DNA of 64,000 nt from UKL13-2 sp031414695 (GCA_031414695.1 JANNWG010000040.1:1-64000), one strand, 5' to 3'; counted from the first letter of the stretch, positions 16,579 through 25,103 are shown. Numbers and translations are program-made. The notes: generated by a model not told the origin, from the letters alone.

Positions 16579-16705
16579 TTGGTGAGAGAGGATCACATTA
16601 GCGAGAGAGGATGACATTGGTGAGAGAGGATCACATTAGCGAGAGAGAATGACATTGGTAAGGGGAATGACAACGGTAAGGGGATGTCATTGGTAGGAGG
16701 AATGA
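16571..16705. repeat. Short tandem array, 19-bp units decaying to about 17 bp
   Basis: Units read GGATGACATTGGTGAGAGA and GGATCACATTAGCGAGAGA in alternation (a 38-bp higher-order unit, twice), then shorter variants such as GAATGACATTGGTAAGG. The first unit begins inside the right arm of the hairpin repeat, suggesting that the array grew out of the hairpin end. No spacers, so not CRISPR. Confidence 0.85.
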
Positions 16706-16744
16706 CATCAGTGTGAGGGAATAATATGAATTTCAAAAGGTTTT

Positions 16745-16810
16745 ATCGGCGTTAATCGGCGTGCATCGGCGGTTCCAAAAAATCCATGTTCATCTGCGTT
16801 TATCCGTGGC
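16745..16810. repeat. Short dispersed repeat, inverted copy of 3489-3546
   Basis: Contains GTTCATCTGCGTTTATCCGT, the reverse complement of the words at 3489-3530, and a preceding TCGGCGTTAATCGGCGTGCA run. Unknown function. Confidence 0.6.
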
Positions 16811-16811
16811 T

Positions 16812-16878
16812 AAAAAACCAGCATTAACGGACACCTCCAAGCATTTTTGCTTCAATCACCTCGCCAATAAACGACTTT
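16812..16878. repeat. Dispersed imperfect palindrome, copy 4
   Basis: Right arm CGCCAATAAACGACTTT, centre CAAGCATTTTTGCTTCAA, left arm degenerate (ACCAGCATTAACGGAC). The right end reaches the stop codon of the SDR gene (16878-16880). Confidence 0.7.
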
Positions 16879-17708
16879 CACTTTCCCTCTACCCGTCGCT
16901 GATTCCCCGCCACCGCTCGCTTCGCCATACCATCAATCACGCTGGGCGCAATCAGCTTTAGCCATTGACCGAGCTTACCCTTGAGCGTCATTACCACTTC
17001 ACGTTTACGTGTTTCGATAGCCTCAACTATCTGGCTCGCGCATTCTTCCACGCTCATGACGTCATCTTTATTCACGGGGTCAATCATGGCGGGCTTGCCG
17101 TCTGCGCCGGTCGCGTTTTCGCGAATGCCGGTGGCGACAAAGCCTGGGTAGACCATCGTAACAGTGACGCCAGTGGTGTCGAGCTCGATGCGCAGTGAAT
17201 CAAAAAAGCCGCGCATCGCGTGCTTGCTGGCGGCGTAGGCGGTGCGGGTGGGCACGCCGATTAAACCCGTCAAGCTCGCCACGCCCACAATGCGCCCGCG
17301 TGATCGCGTCAAATGCGGCAACGCGTAGTGTGTGCAATACACCGCACCCATGTAGTTCACCTGCATGATGCGTTCAATAATGGCCATGTCTTTGATGTCG
17401 GCAAATTTTGCCCACATGGTCATGCCAGCGTTGAGCACGATAGTATCAATACCGCCAAATTCGGATACGGTGGCGTCAATTAGATGTTTGCAATCTTCTG
17501 CTTTTGCCACGTCACACGCCACTACGCTGGCGCGCGCGCCGCTGGTTTTGCCGATCTCGCGTACGCGTTCGGCAACGCGCTCAAGCTCCTCCACGCGCCT
17601 TGCGGACAATACTAAATGCGCGCCTTGTTGAGCGAGTTGATAAGCGAGTTGCTCGCCGATGCCAGTTGATGCGCCGGTGATGATGGTGACGTTGTTTTCG
17701 AGACTCAT
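16878..17708 (-). CDS. Short-chain dehydrogenase/reductase
   Basis: NAD(P)-dependent oxidoreductase of 276 residues starting MSLENNVTIITGASTGIGEQ, with the TGxxxGIG cofactor loop, NAG at LNAGM, catalytic serine in GVASLTG and YAASK for the Tyr-x-x-x-Lys pair. The open frame extends upstream to 17777, but the ATG at 17708 gives the standard Rossmann start and overlaps the DUF3052 stop by 4 nt (ATGA). Probably the last gene of a polymerase-DUF3052-SDR operon behind the LexA box at 19407. Substrate unknown. Confidence 0.9.
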   Translation of the reverse strand: MSLENNVTIITGASTGIGEQLAYQLAQQGAHLVLSARRVEELERVAERVREIGKTSGARASVVACDVAKAEDCKHLIDATVSEFGGIDTIVLNAGMTMWAKFADIKDMAIIERIMQVNYMGAVYCTHYALPHLTRSRGRIVGVASLTGLIGVPTRTAYAASKHAMRGFFDSLRIELDTTGVTVTMVYPGFVATGIRENATGADGKPAMIDPVNKDDVMSVEECASQIVEAIETRKREVVMTLKGKLGQWLKLIAPSVIDGMAKRAVAGNQRRVEGK

Positions 17709-18142
17709 ATGTGTTTTCCTTTTTGTGACCAACTGGCGCGCAATTCTTTGCGTACCATCAATTTCAAACCCGACCAATCGCTATTGATTGCGCAGACCTT
17801 CACATCAACCAAGCCCATTGGCAAAATAACGTCGCGTATAAGGTCTTCGGTAAGGTCTTGAAAGAGCGGTGATGTTTTTTTCGGCCAGCTAATCCAGAGC
17901 GCGCCGTCAGCGTGTAATTTCTGTGCCGTCGCGCCAATATGCATTTTAAGTGATGCTGTGGTTGGGCAAAACAATATTGCTAATGTGCAGTTAGGTTTAA
18001 GTGTGGTCGAAATAGTCGCACCGATTGGCAGCGGCTGAAATTCGTCGGTAATACCAATCGGCGCGTTGATAAGCACCAGTGTGCCGCCGTCTTTGAGGCC
18101 AATTTTTTTCGGTAGTGGCGTGCCTGAGTAGCCCGTTGCCAT
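17705..18142 (-). CDS. DUF3052 family protein
   Basis: Cytoplasmic protein of 145 residues. It starts MATGYSGTPLPKKIGLKDG, which is typical of the DUF3052 family; the middle has LHADGALWISWPKK. No catalytic motif is known. It lies 8 bp after the Y-family polymerase stop and overlaps the SDR start by 4 nt, so all three are probably co-transcribed. Confidence 0.8.
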   Translation of the reverse strand: MATGYSGTPLPKKIGLKDGGTLVLINAPIGITDEFQPLPIGATISTTLKPNCTLAILFCPTTASLKMHIGATAQKLHADGALWISWPKKTSPLFQDLTEDLIRDVILPMGLVDVKVCAINSDWSGLKLMVRKELRASWSQKGKHI

Positions 18143-18150
18143 GCTTTTTC

Positions 18151-19377
18151 CTAACTCTCCGTTTCAACATCTGGGATATGATTAAACGCAATCGCTAATC
18201 GCCCATGATCAATCGCGCGATGTGCGCCGCCGAAGTATGCCGCACGTTTGCCGAAACGTGTGGTGAGCGAATCAATGGCGGCGTTGAGGCGTTTTTTCTC
18301 GGTTTGTTCAACTTCATCAAATAACGAAAAATTAGCCGATGCTTCAGGCCGCAAATTGCCCAGCGTCACCGCCACTTGCAGTGGCTTGGCCGATTTACGT
18401 TTGGGGTATTGTTGCCAAAGTGTCTCTAACGCATGCACCAAGGTTAAGGTGTCTTGTGTGTCTTGCAGGTGTGTGCCGGTTTCAAAACTCGGCGCATTCA
18501 AAAATTTGACCTTAATGGCGAGCGTGCCCGTGGTGTGACAGGCTTTGCGTAGCCGCATCGCTGCTTTTTGGGTGAGGCGGCTCATCACCGCCAGCGCGCT
18601 ATCTTTATCGCGCAGCACAGGCGGCAACACATGCGAATGGCCGATGGAGCCCATCTCGTTGTGAATTTCTGCCACCTCCATGCCGCGCAGCTTATGATAA
18701 AAACGTGAGCCAGCGACGCCACCCCACACGGTATGCAACTGCTGCTCAGTCTGCGCATAAAGCTCATCGATGGTATTAATGCCATGCGCGTTTAGCCGCA
18801 CCTCCATATTGCGGCCCACGCCATTAAGCGCGCGCAAACCAAGGTGAGCGATTTTGTGTGGCACATCGTGTTCCTCCAGCACCACGAGGCCATCGGGCTT
18901 CATCATGTCAGACGCTAGCTTGGCTAAAAATAAATTCGGCGCAATGCCAATCGAGACCTTCATGTATTCGCCGACGGTTGCGGCGAGATGTTTTTTAATC
19001 GCTATCGATAATTCTTTTGCGCGCGCAACCGTTTTATAGCCAGACGGCAAATCACAAACCATTTCGTCAATCGACAACACTTTGCGAACGGGTGCAATTT
19101 CATCTACCGCCTTGACTGCGCGATGATGGAGATCAATATAAATTTCATGACGCGCGACGATCAAAATAATATCGGGGATGAGTTTTTTAGCGTCGCCGAC
19201 ATTAGTCAGCGTCTTCACGCCGAATTTTTTAGCCTCTACGCTCGCGGCAATCAAACAAGTGGAATCCGCCAACATCGGCACGATGCCGACCGGCTTGCCG
19301 CGCAACTCGGGGCACACCTGCTGCTCGCAAGAGGCAAAGTAAGAATTGAAATCGACAAGTAGCGCATTGACTGACAT
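18151..19377 (-). CDS. Y-family DNA polymerase (DinB/UmuC-like), SOS-regulated
   Basis: Translesion DNA polymerase of 408 residues. It begins VNALLVDFNSYFASCEQQ (first catalytic acidic motif), has the second motif VLSIDEMVCDLP near residues 95-106 and the helix-hairpin-helix LRALNGVGRNMEVRL near 195. A little-finger domain follows; no beta-clamp motif was identified. The NSYF instead of DxFF at the first motif puts it nearer UmuC/ImpB-type members than classical DinB. A perfect LexA box lies 30 bp upstream of the ATG. First gene of the operon with DUF3052 and SDR. Confidence 0.88.
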   Translation of the reverse strand: MSVNALLVDFNSYFASCEQQVCPELRGKPVGIVPMLADSTCLIAASVEAKKFGVKTLTNVGDAKKLIPDIILIVARHEIYIDLHHRAVKAVDEIAPVRKVLSIDEMVCDLPSGYKTVARAKELSIAIKKHLAATVGEYMKVSIGIAPNLFLAKLASDMMKPDGLVVLEEHDVPHKIAHLGLRALNGVGRNMEVRLNAHGINTIDELYAQTEQQLHTVWGGVAGSRFYHKLRGMEVAEIHNEMGSIGHSHVLPPVLRDKDSALAVMSRLTQKAAMRLRKACHTTGTLAIKVKFLNAPSFETGTHLQDTQDTLTLVHALETLWQQYPKRKSAKPLQVAVTLGNLRPEASANFSLFDEVEQTEKKRLNAAIDSLTTRFGKRAAYFGGAHRAIDHGRLAIAFNHIPDVETES

Positions 19378-19406
19378 AGCGCAAATCTTACGCCAATTTT
19401 TGCAAG

Positions 19407-19422
19407 CTGTAAATAAATACAG
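19407..19422 (-). promoter_or_regulatory. LexA (SOS) box of the Y-family polymerase operon
   Basis: CTGTAAATAAATACAG fits CTGT-N8-ACAG exactly, with an AT-only middle. It lies 30 bp upstream of the polymerase start codon, where a repressor would cover the promoter. Confidence 0.85.
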
Positions 19423-19438
19423 TTAATTATCAAAAAGT

Positions 19439-19506
19439 AAAAGTCGTTTATTGGCGTACACTTTGGAGCAATATGTGCTGAAGATGCGCTTAAATAAAAG
19501 AGTATT
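19439..19506. repeat. Dispersed imperfect palindrome, copy 5
   Basis: Left arm AAAAGTCGTTTATTGGCGTA, right arm GCGCTTAAATAAAAGAGT, centre GGAGCAATATGTGCTGAA. Fourteen bases separate it from the IS30 left end. Confidence 0.7.
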
Positions 19507-19520
19507 TATTATGGCAAGAC

Positions 19521-20642
19521 GGCTTCAGGAATTAAGTGCAACGTCTGATTTTAGCAACTTAGCCCACGCCTCATTGGGACTGTCCCATCCTAAAGACTCA
19601 CGCGGTCGATTGTTAATTTTCTCGGCAATCGCATTCAACTCTTCTTGCGAGTACTTTGATAGATTCGTTCCCTTCGGCAAATATTGTCTCAGTAGCCCAT
19701 TGATGTTTTCAACGGCACCCTTTTGCCAAGGGCTATGTGCATCTGCAAAGTAAACCTTAATACCCGTGTTGGCACTCAATGTCGCATGTTGCGCCATTTC
19801 ACTTCCTTGGTCATAAGTCAGTGTTTTCAACAACCCTGACGGATAAAGGCGTAGTGCCGTTTCAAACGCTTCTCTGACAGTGACCGCGCGCGCGTCAGCT
19901 AACTTGGCGAGTGTGACCCGGCGCGTTTGCCGTTCCAGCAACACACCAACTTCACTGCGGTTTTTCTCGCCCTTTATCAAGTCAGCTTCAAAGTGACCAG
20001 GCACTTGACGGCCGTTAACCTCAGATGGACGCTCATGGATAGATACGCCACCTAGTAGTCGTACCCTAGGGCCGTCAGGCTTGATGAGCTTACTTTGTGG
20101 ACGCCGTTTCTCATGATGCTGGCGTAGTGCTTCGGCCACTAGTAGGGCTTTGAGCGCGTTGCGTGGCATGACGTACAGCGTTTGGTAAATGGTTTCGTGA
20201 CTGACTTGCATGACTTTATTGCCGCTGAATTCGCGTTTGAGGGTTTGTGATGTTTGCTGCGGGGATAGTCCAGCGCGTAGGTATTTCATCACCGTTTCCC
20301 ATAACGGGTTACCTTCGACCAACTTGGGGCGGCGGCCTTTACGTTTGCTGGCGTCTTTGGCTTGACTTTGTGCCCAAAAGGCGCGGTAGTCAATGCCAAA
20401 CGTTGTATGACGCTTGATTTCACGACTGAGTGTGGCTGTCGAGTAGCCAATGCTAATGGCCATCGAGGCTTGGCTCTTGCCTAACGCTTTGCCTATGCTA
20501 ATCTCTTCTCGCTGCATGGCGTTAAGTTGCCTATAAACACGAACGCCTGATTTGCTCGCAATATCCGTTTGATTCAATCCCTGCATCTCAACACCTCTAT
20601 GGTTAAGTTCACATTATGGTGTTGCACTTAAAACTTGAAACC
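19521..20642 (-). mobile_element. IS30-family insertion sequence, apparently complete
   Basis: About 1.12 kb with one transposase gene. Imperfect terminal inverted repeats: left GGCTTCAGGAATTAAGTGCAA (19521 on) and, as the reverse complement of the right end (to 20642), GGTTTCAAGTTTTAAGTGCAA. No obvious target-site duplication at the flanks, so either the ends are slightly misplaced or the copy has recombined. Confidence 0.88.
19525..20586 (-). CDS. IS30-family transposase
   Basis: Full-length IS30-type transposase of 353 residues: N-terminal helix-turn-helix (GKSQASMAISIGYSTATLSR), then a DDE catalytic core with D in HFEADLIKG, D in LTYDQGSEM and E in KGAVENINGLLRQYLPKG. The stop codon lies inside the left inverted repeat. 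No frameshift or internal stop, so the element may still be active. Confidence 0.95.
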   Translation of the reverse strand: MQGLNQTDIASKSGVRVYRQLNAMQREEISIGKALGKSQASMAISIGYSTATLSREIKRHTTFGIDYRAFWAQSQAKDASKRKGRRPKLVEGNPLWETVMKYLRAGLSPQQTSQTLKREFSGNKVMQVSHETIYQTLYVMPRNALKALLVAEALRQHHEKRRPQSKLIKPDGPRVRLLGGVSIHERPSEVNGRQVPGHFEADLIKGEKNRSEVGVLLERQTRRVTLAKLADARAVTVREAFETALRLYPSGLLKTLTYDQGSEMAQHATLSANTGIKVYFADAHSPWQKGAVENINGLLRQYLPKGTNLSKYSQEELNAIAEKINNRPRESLGWDSPNEAWAKLLKSDVALNS

Positions 20643-20648
20643 GCCACC

Positions 20649-20801
20649 TGAGCCCCTTAGATTGACCTAAACTAAACTGCATTCTAGAAGCCACACAAAA
20701 GTTCGATGCGTTAATTAAGATAGCGCCGAATTCTGATGGTGCGGCGATTGCTAAGGAGATTTTGGTGACGCTTGACGGCGTGCCAAAGCTGGCGTGATAA
20801 T
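20649..20801 (+). pseudogene. C-terminal fragment of an unrecognised gene
   Basis: An open frame without a start reads CILEATQKFDALIKIAPNSD and then GAAIAKEILVTLDGVPKLA to a TGA at 20799-20801. It sits directly against the right end of the IS30 element. The rest is not found on the other side of the IS (19378-19520). I do not recognise the family. Confidence 0.4.
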
Positions 20802-20822
20802 CTAGTCTGTTTATCTGACTAG
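20772..20822 (+). promoter_or_regulatory. Toxin-antitoxin promoter and candidate operator
   Basis: TTGACG (20772-20777) and GATAAT (20796-20801), spacer 18 bp. An inverted repeat, CTAGTC (20802-20807) and GACTAG (20817-20822), overlaps the predicted transcription start and lies 12 bp before the antitoxin ATG, as expected for autorepression by a Phd-type antitoxin. Confidence 0.55.
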
Positions 20823-20833
20823 GTAAAAATAGT

Positions 20834-21136
20834 ATGCCGCAAACGCATCCCCACGCCCAATGGCAGTTGCAAACCGCAAAAGCACAGCTGAGCCAGCTGG
20901 TTGAAGCTGCACTTGGAGGTGAACCGCAGCGTATTACGCGACGCGGCAAAGATTGCGTTGTGGTGCTGTCTGAGGCGACATTTCTATCGCTAAAACAAAG
21001 TGCTAAGGGTGAAGCAAGCAATCTTGTTTCACACTTGTTAGCCATGCCACGCGAGAAAGCGCAAAAAACAAAGCAAGCAACAACAGCAGGCAAAGTGATG
21101 ACGAGTCGGCTTGGCTTACGCGATATTGCGTTGTAA
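20834..21136 (+). CDS. Phd/YefM-type antitoxin
   Basis: Protein of 100 residues whose first half has the Phd fold signature: WQLQTAKAQLSQLVEAALGG (helix) and then PQRITRRGKDCVVVLSEATFLSL (strand-rich DNA-binding part). The second half is Lys/Gln-rich and probably disordered, the toxin-neutralising tail. It precedes a PIN toxin gene by 9 bp. The DNA-binding antitoxin would repress its own promoter at the inverted repeat upstream. Confidence 0.9.
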   Translation: MPQTHPHAQWQLQTAKAQLSQLVEAALGGEPQRITRRGKDCVVVLSEATFLSLKQSAKGEASNLVSHLLAMPREKAQKTKQATTAGKVMTSRLGLRDIAL

Positions 21137-21145
21137 GTGTGATGC

Positions 21146-21556
21146 ATGGGCTACTTACTCGATACCGTGGTGTTGTCAGAATTGCGTAAAGCCAAGCCAT
21201 CACCCATAGTGTTGCGCTGGATTCGCGCACAAACGGCGGATGAGCTTTTTATCAGTGTGGTGAGTATCGGCGAAATAGAGCGCGGTATTGAAAAAGCACG
21301 CAAGACTGACCGTGCATTTGCGACCGAGCTTAGCCATTGGCTCGAAACATTGTTATCGCTTTACGGCGAACACATCCTGCCCGTGTCCACCCCAATCGCA
21401 CGCCGCTGGGGCAGCCTCTCTGCAAAGCTGGGCAATGATGGCGCGGATATTTTGATAGCGGCAACTGCGCTCAGTCATGGATTAAGTGTGGTCACGCGCA
21501 ATGTAAAACACTTCGCCCCAAGTGGCGTGAAAGTGATTAATCCGTTTGAGAGATAA
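21146..21556 (+). CDS. VapC-like PIN-domain toxin ribonuclease
   Basis: PIN-domain endoribonuclease of 136 residues, the typical VapC/FitB length. Acidic active-site residues are visible: D6 in YLLDTVVLSE, E43 in SIGEIERG and D101 in NDGADILIAATA, with TRN at 118-119 region following. FitB-like features include the long SELRKAKPSP stretch. Encoded 9 bp after the Phd antitoxin, so a complete type II toxin-antitoxin module. Target RNA unknown. Confidence 0.93.
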   Translation: MGYLLDTVVLSELRKAKPSPIVLRWIRAQTADELFISVVSIGEIERGIEKARKTDRAFATELSHWLETLLSLYGEHILPVSTPIARRWGSLSAKLGNDGADILIAATALSHGLSVVTRNVKHFAPSGVKVINPFER

Positions 21557-21796
21557 TTTCGAGTTAAAGGTATCCATTGACTCATGCTCAAAAACGCTAC
21601 ATTTTGCGGAAGCTTTAAATTGAAAAATAGTTGCGGGTAGTAGTATTCTTAATTCGAGCCTGACTCATTAAATACAAACGCTGCACACCACAATAGGTTA
21701 CAACTAAGAGCGCATTTGTTACAGCATGCTGTGAAAACAGTTATATTTCGGTTATGGGAAATAAAATAAGTTTTGTAGCATGAGGTACATTGTGGC
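21557..21796. other. Intergenic region after the toxin gene
   Basis: 240 bp. It contains a 12-bp palindrome ACAGCATGCTGT (21721-21732) and a 12-bp direct repeat CATGAGGTACAT (21779-21790 and 21796-21807 region) across the start of the next gene. No other structure seen. Confidence 0.4.
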
Positions 21797-22384
21797 ATGA
21801 GGTACATCCTCGCGCTCGCAATTTTCATACTTGCCACTGAGACATGGGCCGACTCTTGGGCTCCTGCGAAAGTTGCTGGATTAGTGAGTCCTACAGGGAA
21901 AATTGTCGTGCGCGTAATACCTGGGTCGAATCTAGATGCCACCTACGGGTTCAGTGGTGCCCAAAAAGGCAAGGCGGCCACTGCCATCTTTTATCGGCTG
22001 GACTCAACAGCGAACTATCAAAAATTCCAAGAAGTTTCTATCTTGAACCCGATCGCCCCAGTCTTCGCAGCAGTCGCAGATTCTGGAGAACTTGTCACAC
22101 TGGACAACTGGCACAACATGGGCTTGGGGAGTGCGATGGTTGTTGTCTACTCGCCTGATGGCAAGGTTCGACGTAGCTATCGTCTTGCCGATATATATTC
22201 TGACGTCGAGATCAAGAAGTTTGAGAGCAGCGTTTCGTCTATATTGTGGCGGTGTTCATCCCAACCCGTGTTTGAGCCGCGCACGGGAGTCCTTGAGTTT
22301 ATGGACGCTCTTGGTGCGAATGTAGCCATCAGTCTGAAGACTGGAGAAGTCACGCGCAATCTAACTTCGCAGAAAAGTTGCTGA
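21797..22384 (+). CDS. Hypothetical secreted protein
   Basis: Protein of 195 residues with a clear signal peptide (MRYILALAIFILATETWADS, cleavage probably after WA near residue 18). The rest is beta-rich without a motif I recognise: SPTGKIVVRVIPGS, then LVTLDNWHNMGLGSAMVVVY, SPDGKVRRSYRLAD and a conserved-looking WRCSSQPVFE with Cys, plus a terminal Cys. The pattern suggests a small beta-propeller-like or lipoprotein-like periplasmic protein. An upstream in-phase ATG pair repeats the CATGAGGTACAT word; only the ATG at 21797 opens the frame. No neighbours of related function. Confidence 0.6.
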   Translation: MRYILALAIFILATETWADSWAPAKVAGLVSPTGKIVVRVIPGSNLDATYGFSGAQKGKAATAIFYRLDSTANYQKFQEVSILNPIAPVFAAVADSGELVTLDNWHNMGLGSAMVVVYSPDGKVRRSYRLADIYSDVEIKKFESSVSSILWRCSSQPVFEPRTGVLEFMDALGANVAISLKTGEVTRNLTSQKSC

Positions 22385-22799
22385 TGTGCCACATTTCTCT
22401 CGTTCAAACGGACGATCTTTGATCGCCCTTGAACCCCTACGTTAGATAGCTTTACAACGGACACTCTCAAGTTTTAACTGCAACACCAACATGTGAGCTT
22501 AACCATTGCGGTGTTGTGATGCCAAGATTGAATTGAACGCGCTGATTCTGATAATTTCACATTCGCTTAGCAGCTAATGCCAAATCCTTTTCAGTTCACA
22601 TTACTACGCTCAGATCTACTGAATCGCCGAATTCAGCCATCCTTGAATGACTCAGGCAGTTACGGCTGTTAAATATGAGTTTTATCATTATCAATAGATA
22701 ACCCCTATCAATCATATTAGAACAAACAATTTTCTTGTTGCAGTGGCTTCATCTAGTATTCGTTTCCTGTCAGTCCTTCACAACCAAACGGAGAGAATC
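22385..22799. other. Intergenic region upstream of katG
   Basis: 415 bp. Only the OxyR-like site and the AT-rich stretch before katG stand out; the first 250 bp show no gene, RNA or repeat that I can support. Confidence 0.5.
22694..22730 (+). promoter_or_regulatory. OxyR-like operator upstream of katG
   Basis: ATAGATAACCCCTAT (22694-22708) matches 8 of 9 fixed positions of the OxyR half-operator ATAGnTnnnAnCTAT. A weaker second half (22716-22730) lies at the expected 7-bp spacing and matches 6 of 9. katG is a classical OxyR target. Confidence 0.5.
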
Positions 22800-24992
22800 A
22801 TGAGCGAATCTAAATGCCCTTTTTCAAGCGGTGCCGGTAGCCACACACAAGCAGGCGGTAAAGGCAACGCAAGCTGGTGGCCGAATCAACTCAATTTGAA
22901 GATGCTGCATCAGCAATCGGCACAGTCTGATCCGATGGGTGAGACGTTTAATTACGCTGAAGAATTTAAGACGCTTGATCTTGACGCCGTCGTGCGTGAT
23001 CTACATGCGTTGATGACGGATTCGCAAGATTGGTGGCCTGCGGATTACGGTCATTACGGCCCGTTTTTTGTGCGTATGACGTGGCACGCAGCGGGTACGT
23101 ATCGCATTGCCGATGGTCGTGGCGGCGGTGGCACTGGTGCACAGCGTTTTGCGCCACTCAATAGCTGGCCAGATAACGGTAACCTCGATAAAGCGCGTCG
23201 TCTGCTTTGGCCAATTAAACAAAAATACGGTCGTAAAATTTCTTGGGCAGATTTGTTGATTTTGGCGGGTAATGTTGCGATTGACTCAATGGGTTTGAAG
23301 ACATTCGGTTTTGCAGGTGGTCGCGCTGATATTTGGGAGCCGGAAGATCAGATTTATTGGGGCCCAGAAACGTCTTGGTTGGGTGATGAGCGCTACACTG
23401 GCGATCGCGTATTGGCGAATCCACTTGGTGCGGTGCAGATGGGTCTGATTTACGTTAACCCACAGGGTCCAAACGGTAACCCTGATCCTATCGCTTCCGC
23501 GCGTGACATTCGCGAGACGTTTGCGCGTATGGCGATGAATGATGAAGAGACTGTGGCGCTGGTAGCAGGCGGCCATACGTTCGGTAAAGCGCACGGTGCA
23601 GGCGATGCTGCGCATGTGGGTGCAGAGCCTGAAGGCGCTGGCATTGAGCATCAAGGGTTTGGTTGGATGAATAGCTTTGAAAGTGGCAAAGGCTCACATG
23701 CGATTACCAGCGGTATTGAGGGCGCGTGGACACCAAACCCTATTCAGTGGGATAACGGTTATTTTGAAACCTTGTTTGGTTACGAATGGGAGCTAACCAA
23801 GAGCCCAGCCGGTGCGCATCAGTGGCGTCCAGCCAATGGCGCAGCCGCAACTGCCGTGCCAGACGCGCATGACCCAACTAAGCGTCACGCACCGATGATG
23901 ACAACCGCTGATTTGGCCATGCGGATGGATCCAGCGTACGAAAAAATTTCGCGACATTTCTTAGCCAACCCTGCTGCATTAGCGGATGCATTTGCACGTG
24001 CTTGGTATAAGCTCACACATCGCGACATGGGGCCTACTACGCGTTATTTAGGTAAGCTCGTGCCAGCTGAAGTGCAAATCTGGCAAGACCCGATTCCAGC
24101 GGTAAATCACGCGCTCGTAAATGAACATGATGTCGCCACACTCAAGCAAAAATTATTAGCGTCTGGTTTGACGATTTCTCAATTGGTAACCACCGCATGG
24201 GCATCCGCTGCGAGCTTCCGTGGTAGCGATAAACGTGGTGGCGCCAATGGTGCGCGTATTAGACTGTTGCCGCAGAAAAATTGGGAAGTGAACCAGCCCG
24301 CAGAGCTAGCGAAAGTATTGCCAATACTTGAGCGCATTCAGCTTGAATTTAACGGCGCAGCCACAGGCGGAAAAAAAATCTCACTCGCTGATTTGATTGT
24401 ATTAGGTGGTAGCGCAGGTGTAGAAGCTGCGGCGAAAAAAGCGGGCTATCAAATGACTGTGCCGTTCACACCAGGCCGTATGGATGCCTCACAGGAGCAA
24501 ACTGATATTGAGTCGTTCGCTGTCTTGGAGCCAATCGCCGATGGTTTCCGTAATTATGTGAAACCTGAATTTGCTGGTGCGGCTGCTGAATTATTGATTG
24601 ATAAAGCCAATCTATTAAATCTGTCAGCACCTGAAATGACAGCATTGGTCGGTGGTTTGCGTGTACTTAATGTGAATGTGGGTCAAGCCAAGCACGGCGT
24701 GTTCACCACACATGCAGAGACGCTAAATCAAGATTTCTTTAAGCATCTGCTCGATATGGATACGCAGTGGCAAAAATCTGCTAGCAACCCAAATGTGCTC
24801 GAAGGACGTGGCCGCAAGTCTGGTGAAGTCAAGCTCACAGGTACTGTGGTTGATCTGGTATTTGGTTCTAATTCGCAGCTACGTGCGTTGGCAGAGGTGT
24901 ATGCCAGCAGCGATGCAGAAGAGAAATTCGTTGGTGACTTCATTGCCGCGTGGACCAAAGTGATGAACGCTGATCGTTACGATATCAAGTAA
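22800..24992 (+). CDS. katG: Catalase-peroxidase KatG
   Basis: Haem enzyme of 730 residues that breaks down hydrogen peroxide (catalase and peroxidase activity). The N-terminal active domain has the distal Arg-Trp-His in FVRMTWHAAGTYRIADG, the YVNPQGPNG segment with the crosslinked tyrosine, and the proximal histidine in VAGGHTFGKAHG. A second, haem-free peroxidase-like domain forms the C-terminal half, as usual. The open frame reaches back to 22743, but the ATG at 22800 has GGAGAG 6 nt upstream and gives the conserved MSESKCPF start. OxyR control is likely from the upstream site. Followed by a palindromic element that may terminate transcription. Confidence 0.98.
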   Translation: MSESKCPFSSGAGSHTQAGGKGNASWWPNQLNLKMLHQQSAQSDPMGETFNYAEEFKTLDLDAVVRDLHALMTDSQDWWPADYGHYGPFFVRMTWHAAGTYRIADGRGGGGTGAQRFAPLNSWPDNGNLDKARRLLWPIKQKYGRKISWADLLILAGNVAIDSMGLKTFGFAGGRADIWEPEDQIYWGPETSWLGDERYTGDRVLANPLGAVQMGLIYVNPQGPNGNPDPIASARDIRETFARMAMNDEETVALVAGGHTFGKAHGAGDAAHVGAEPEGAGIEHQGFGWMNSFESGKGSHAITSGIEGAWTPNPIQWDNGYFETLFGYEWELTKSPAGAHQWRPANGAAATAVPDAHDPTKRHAPMMTTADLAMRMDPAYEKISRHFLANPAALADAFARAWYKLTHRDMGPTTRYLGKLVPAEVQIWQDPIPAVNHALVNEHDVATLKQKLLASGLTISQLVTTAWASAASFRGSDKRGGANGARIRLLPQKNWEVNQPAELAKVLPILERIQLEFNGAATGGKKISLADLIVLGGSAGVEAAAKKAGYQMTVPFTPGRMDASQEQTDIESFAVLEPIADGFRNYVKPEFAGAAAELLIDKANLLNLSAPEMTALVGGLRVLNVNVGQAKHGVFTTHAETLNQDFFKHLLDMDTQWQKSASNPNVLEGRGRKSGEVKLTGTVVDLVFGSNSQLRALAEVYASSDAEEKFVGDFIAAWTKVMNADRYDIK

Positions 24993-25103
24993 TTACGCAT
25001 CATCATTTTTTAATGATTGTCGTATTAATATCGACGTCTCAACAACGCATCGGGTATGTTGATGCAATGTTGAGATTCGATATCTTCACTGCTAATAAAA
25101 TAT

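Larger units (their letters stand above)
16397..16877. other. Repeat-dense intergenic region without a gene
   Basis: 480 bp filled almost wholly by repeats: the second copy of the 33-bp hairpin (16489-16578), a short tandem array (16571-16705), the CACGGATAAACG-type repeat (16745-16810) and a dispersed palindrome (16812-16878). Confidence 0.85.

Noticed and set aside
16571..16705. Possible CRISPR array
   Set aside because: Units are contiguous 17-19-bp repeats with no unique spacers, and no cas genes are present.
19511..20652. Target-site duplication of the IS30 element
   Set aside because: Flanking bases on the two sides do not repeat in a convincing way.
21721..21740. Palindrome ACAGCATGCTGT with nearby CTGTGAAAACAG as a regulator site
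   Set aside because: CTGT and ACAG are only 4 bp apart, so it is not a LexA box, and no other consensus is matched.
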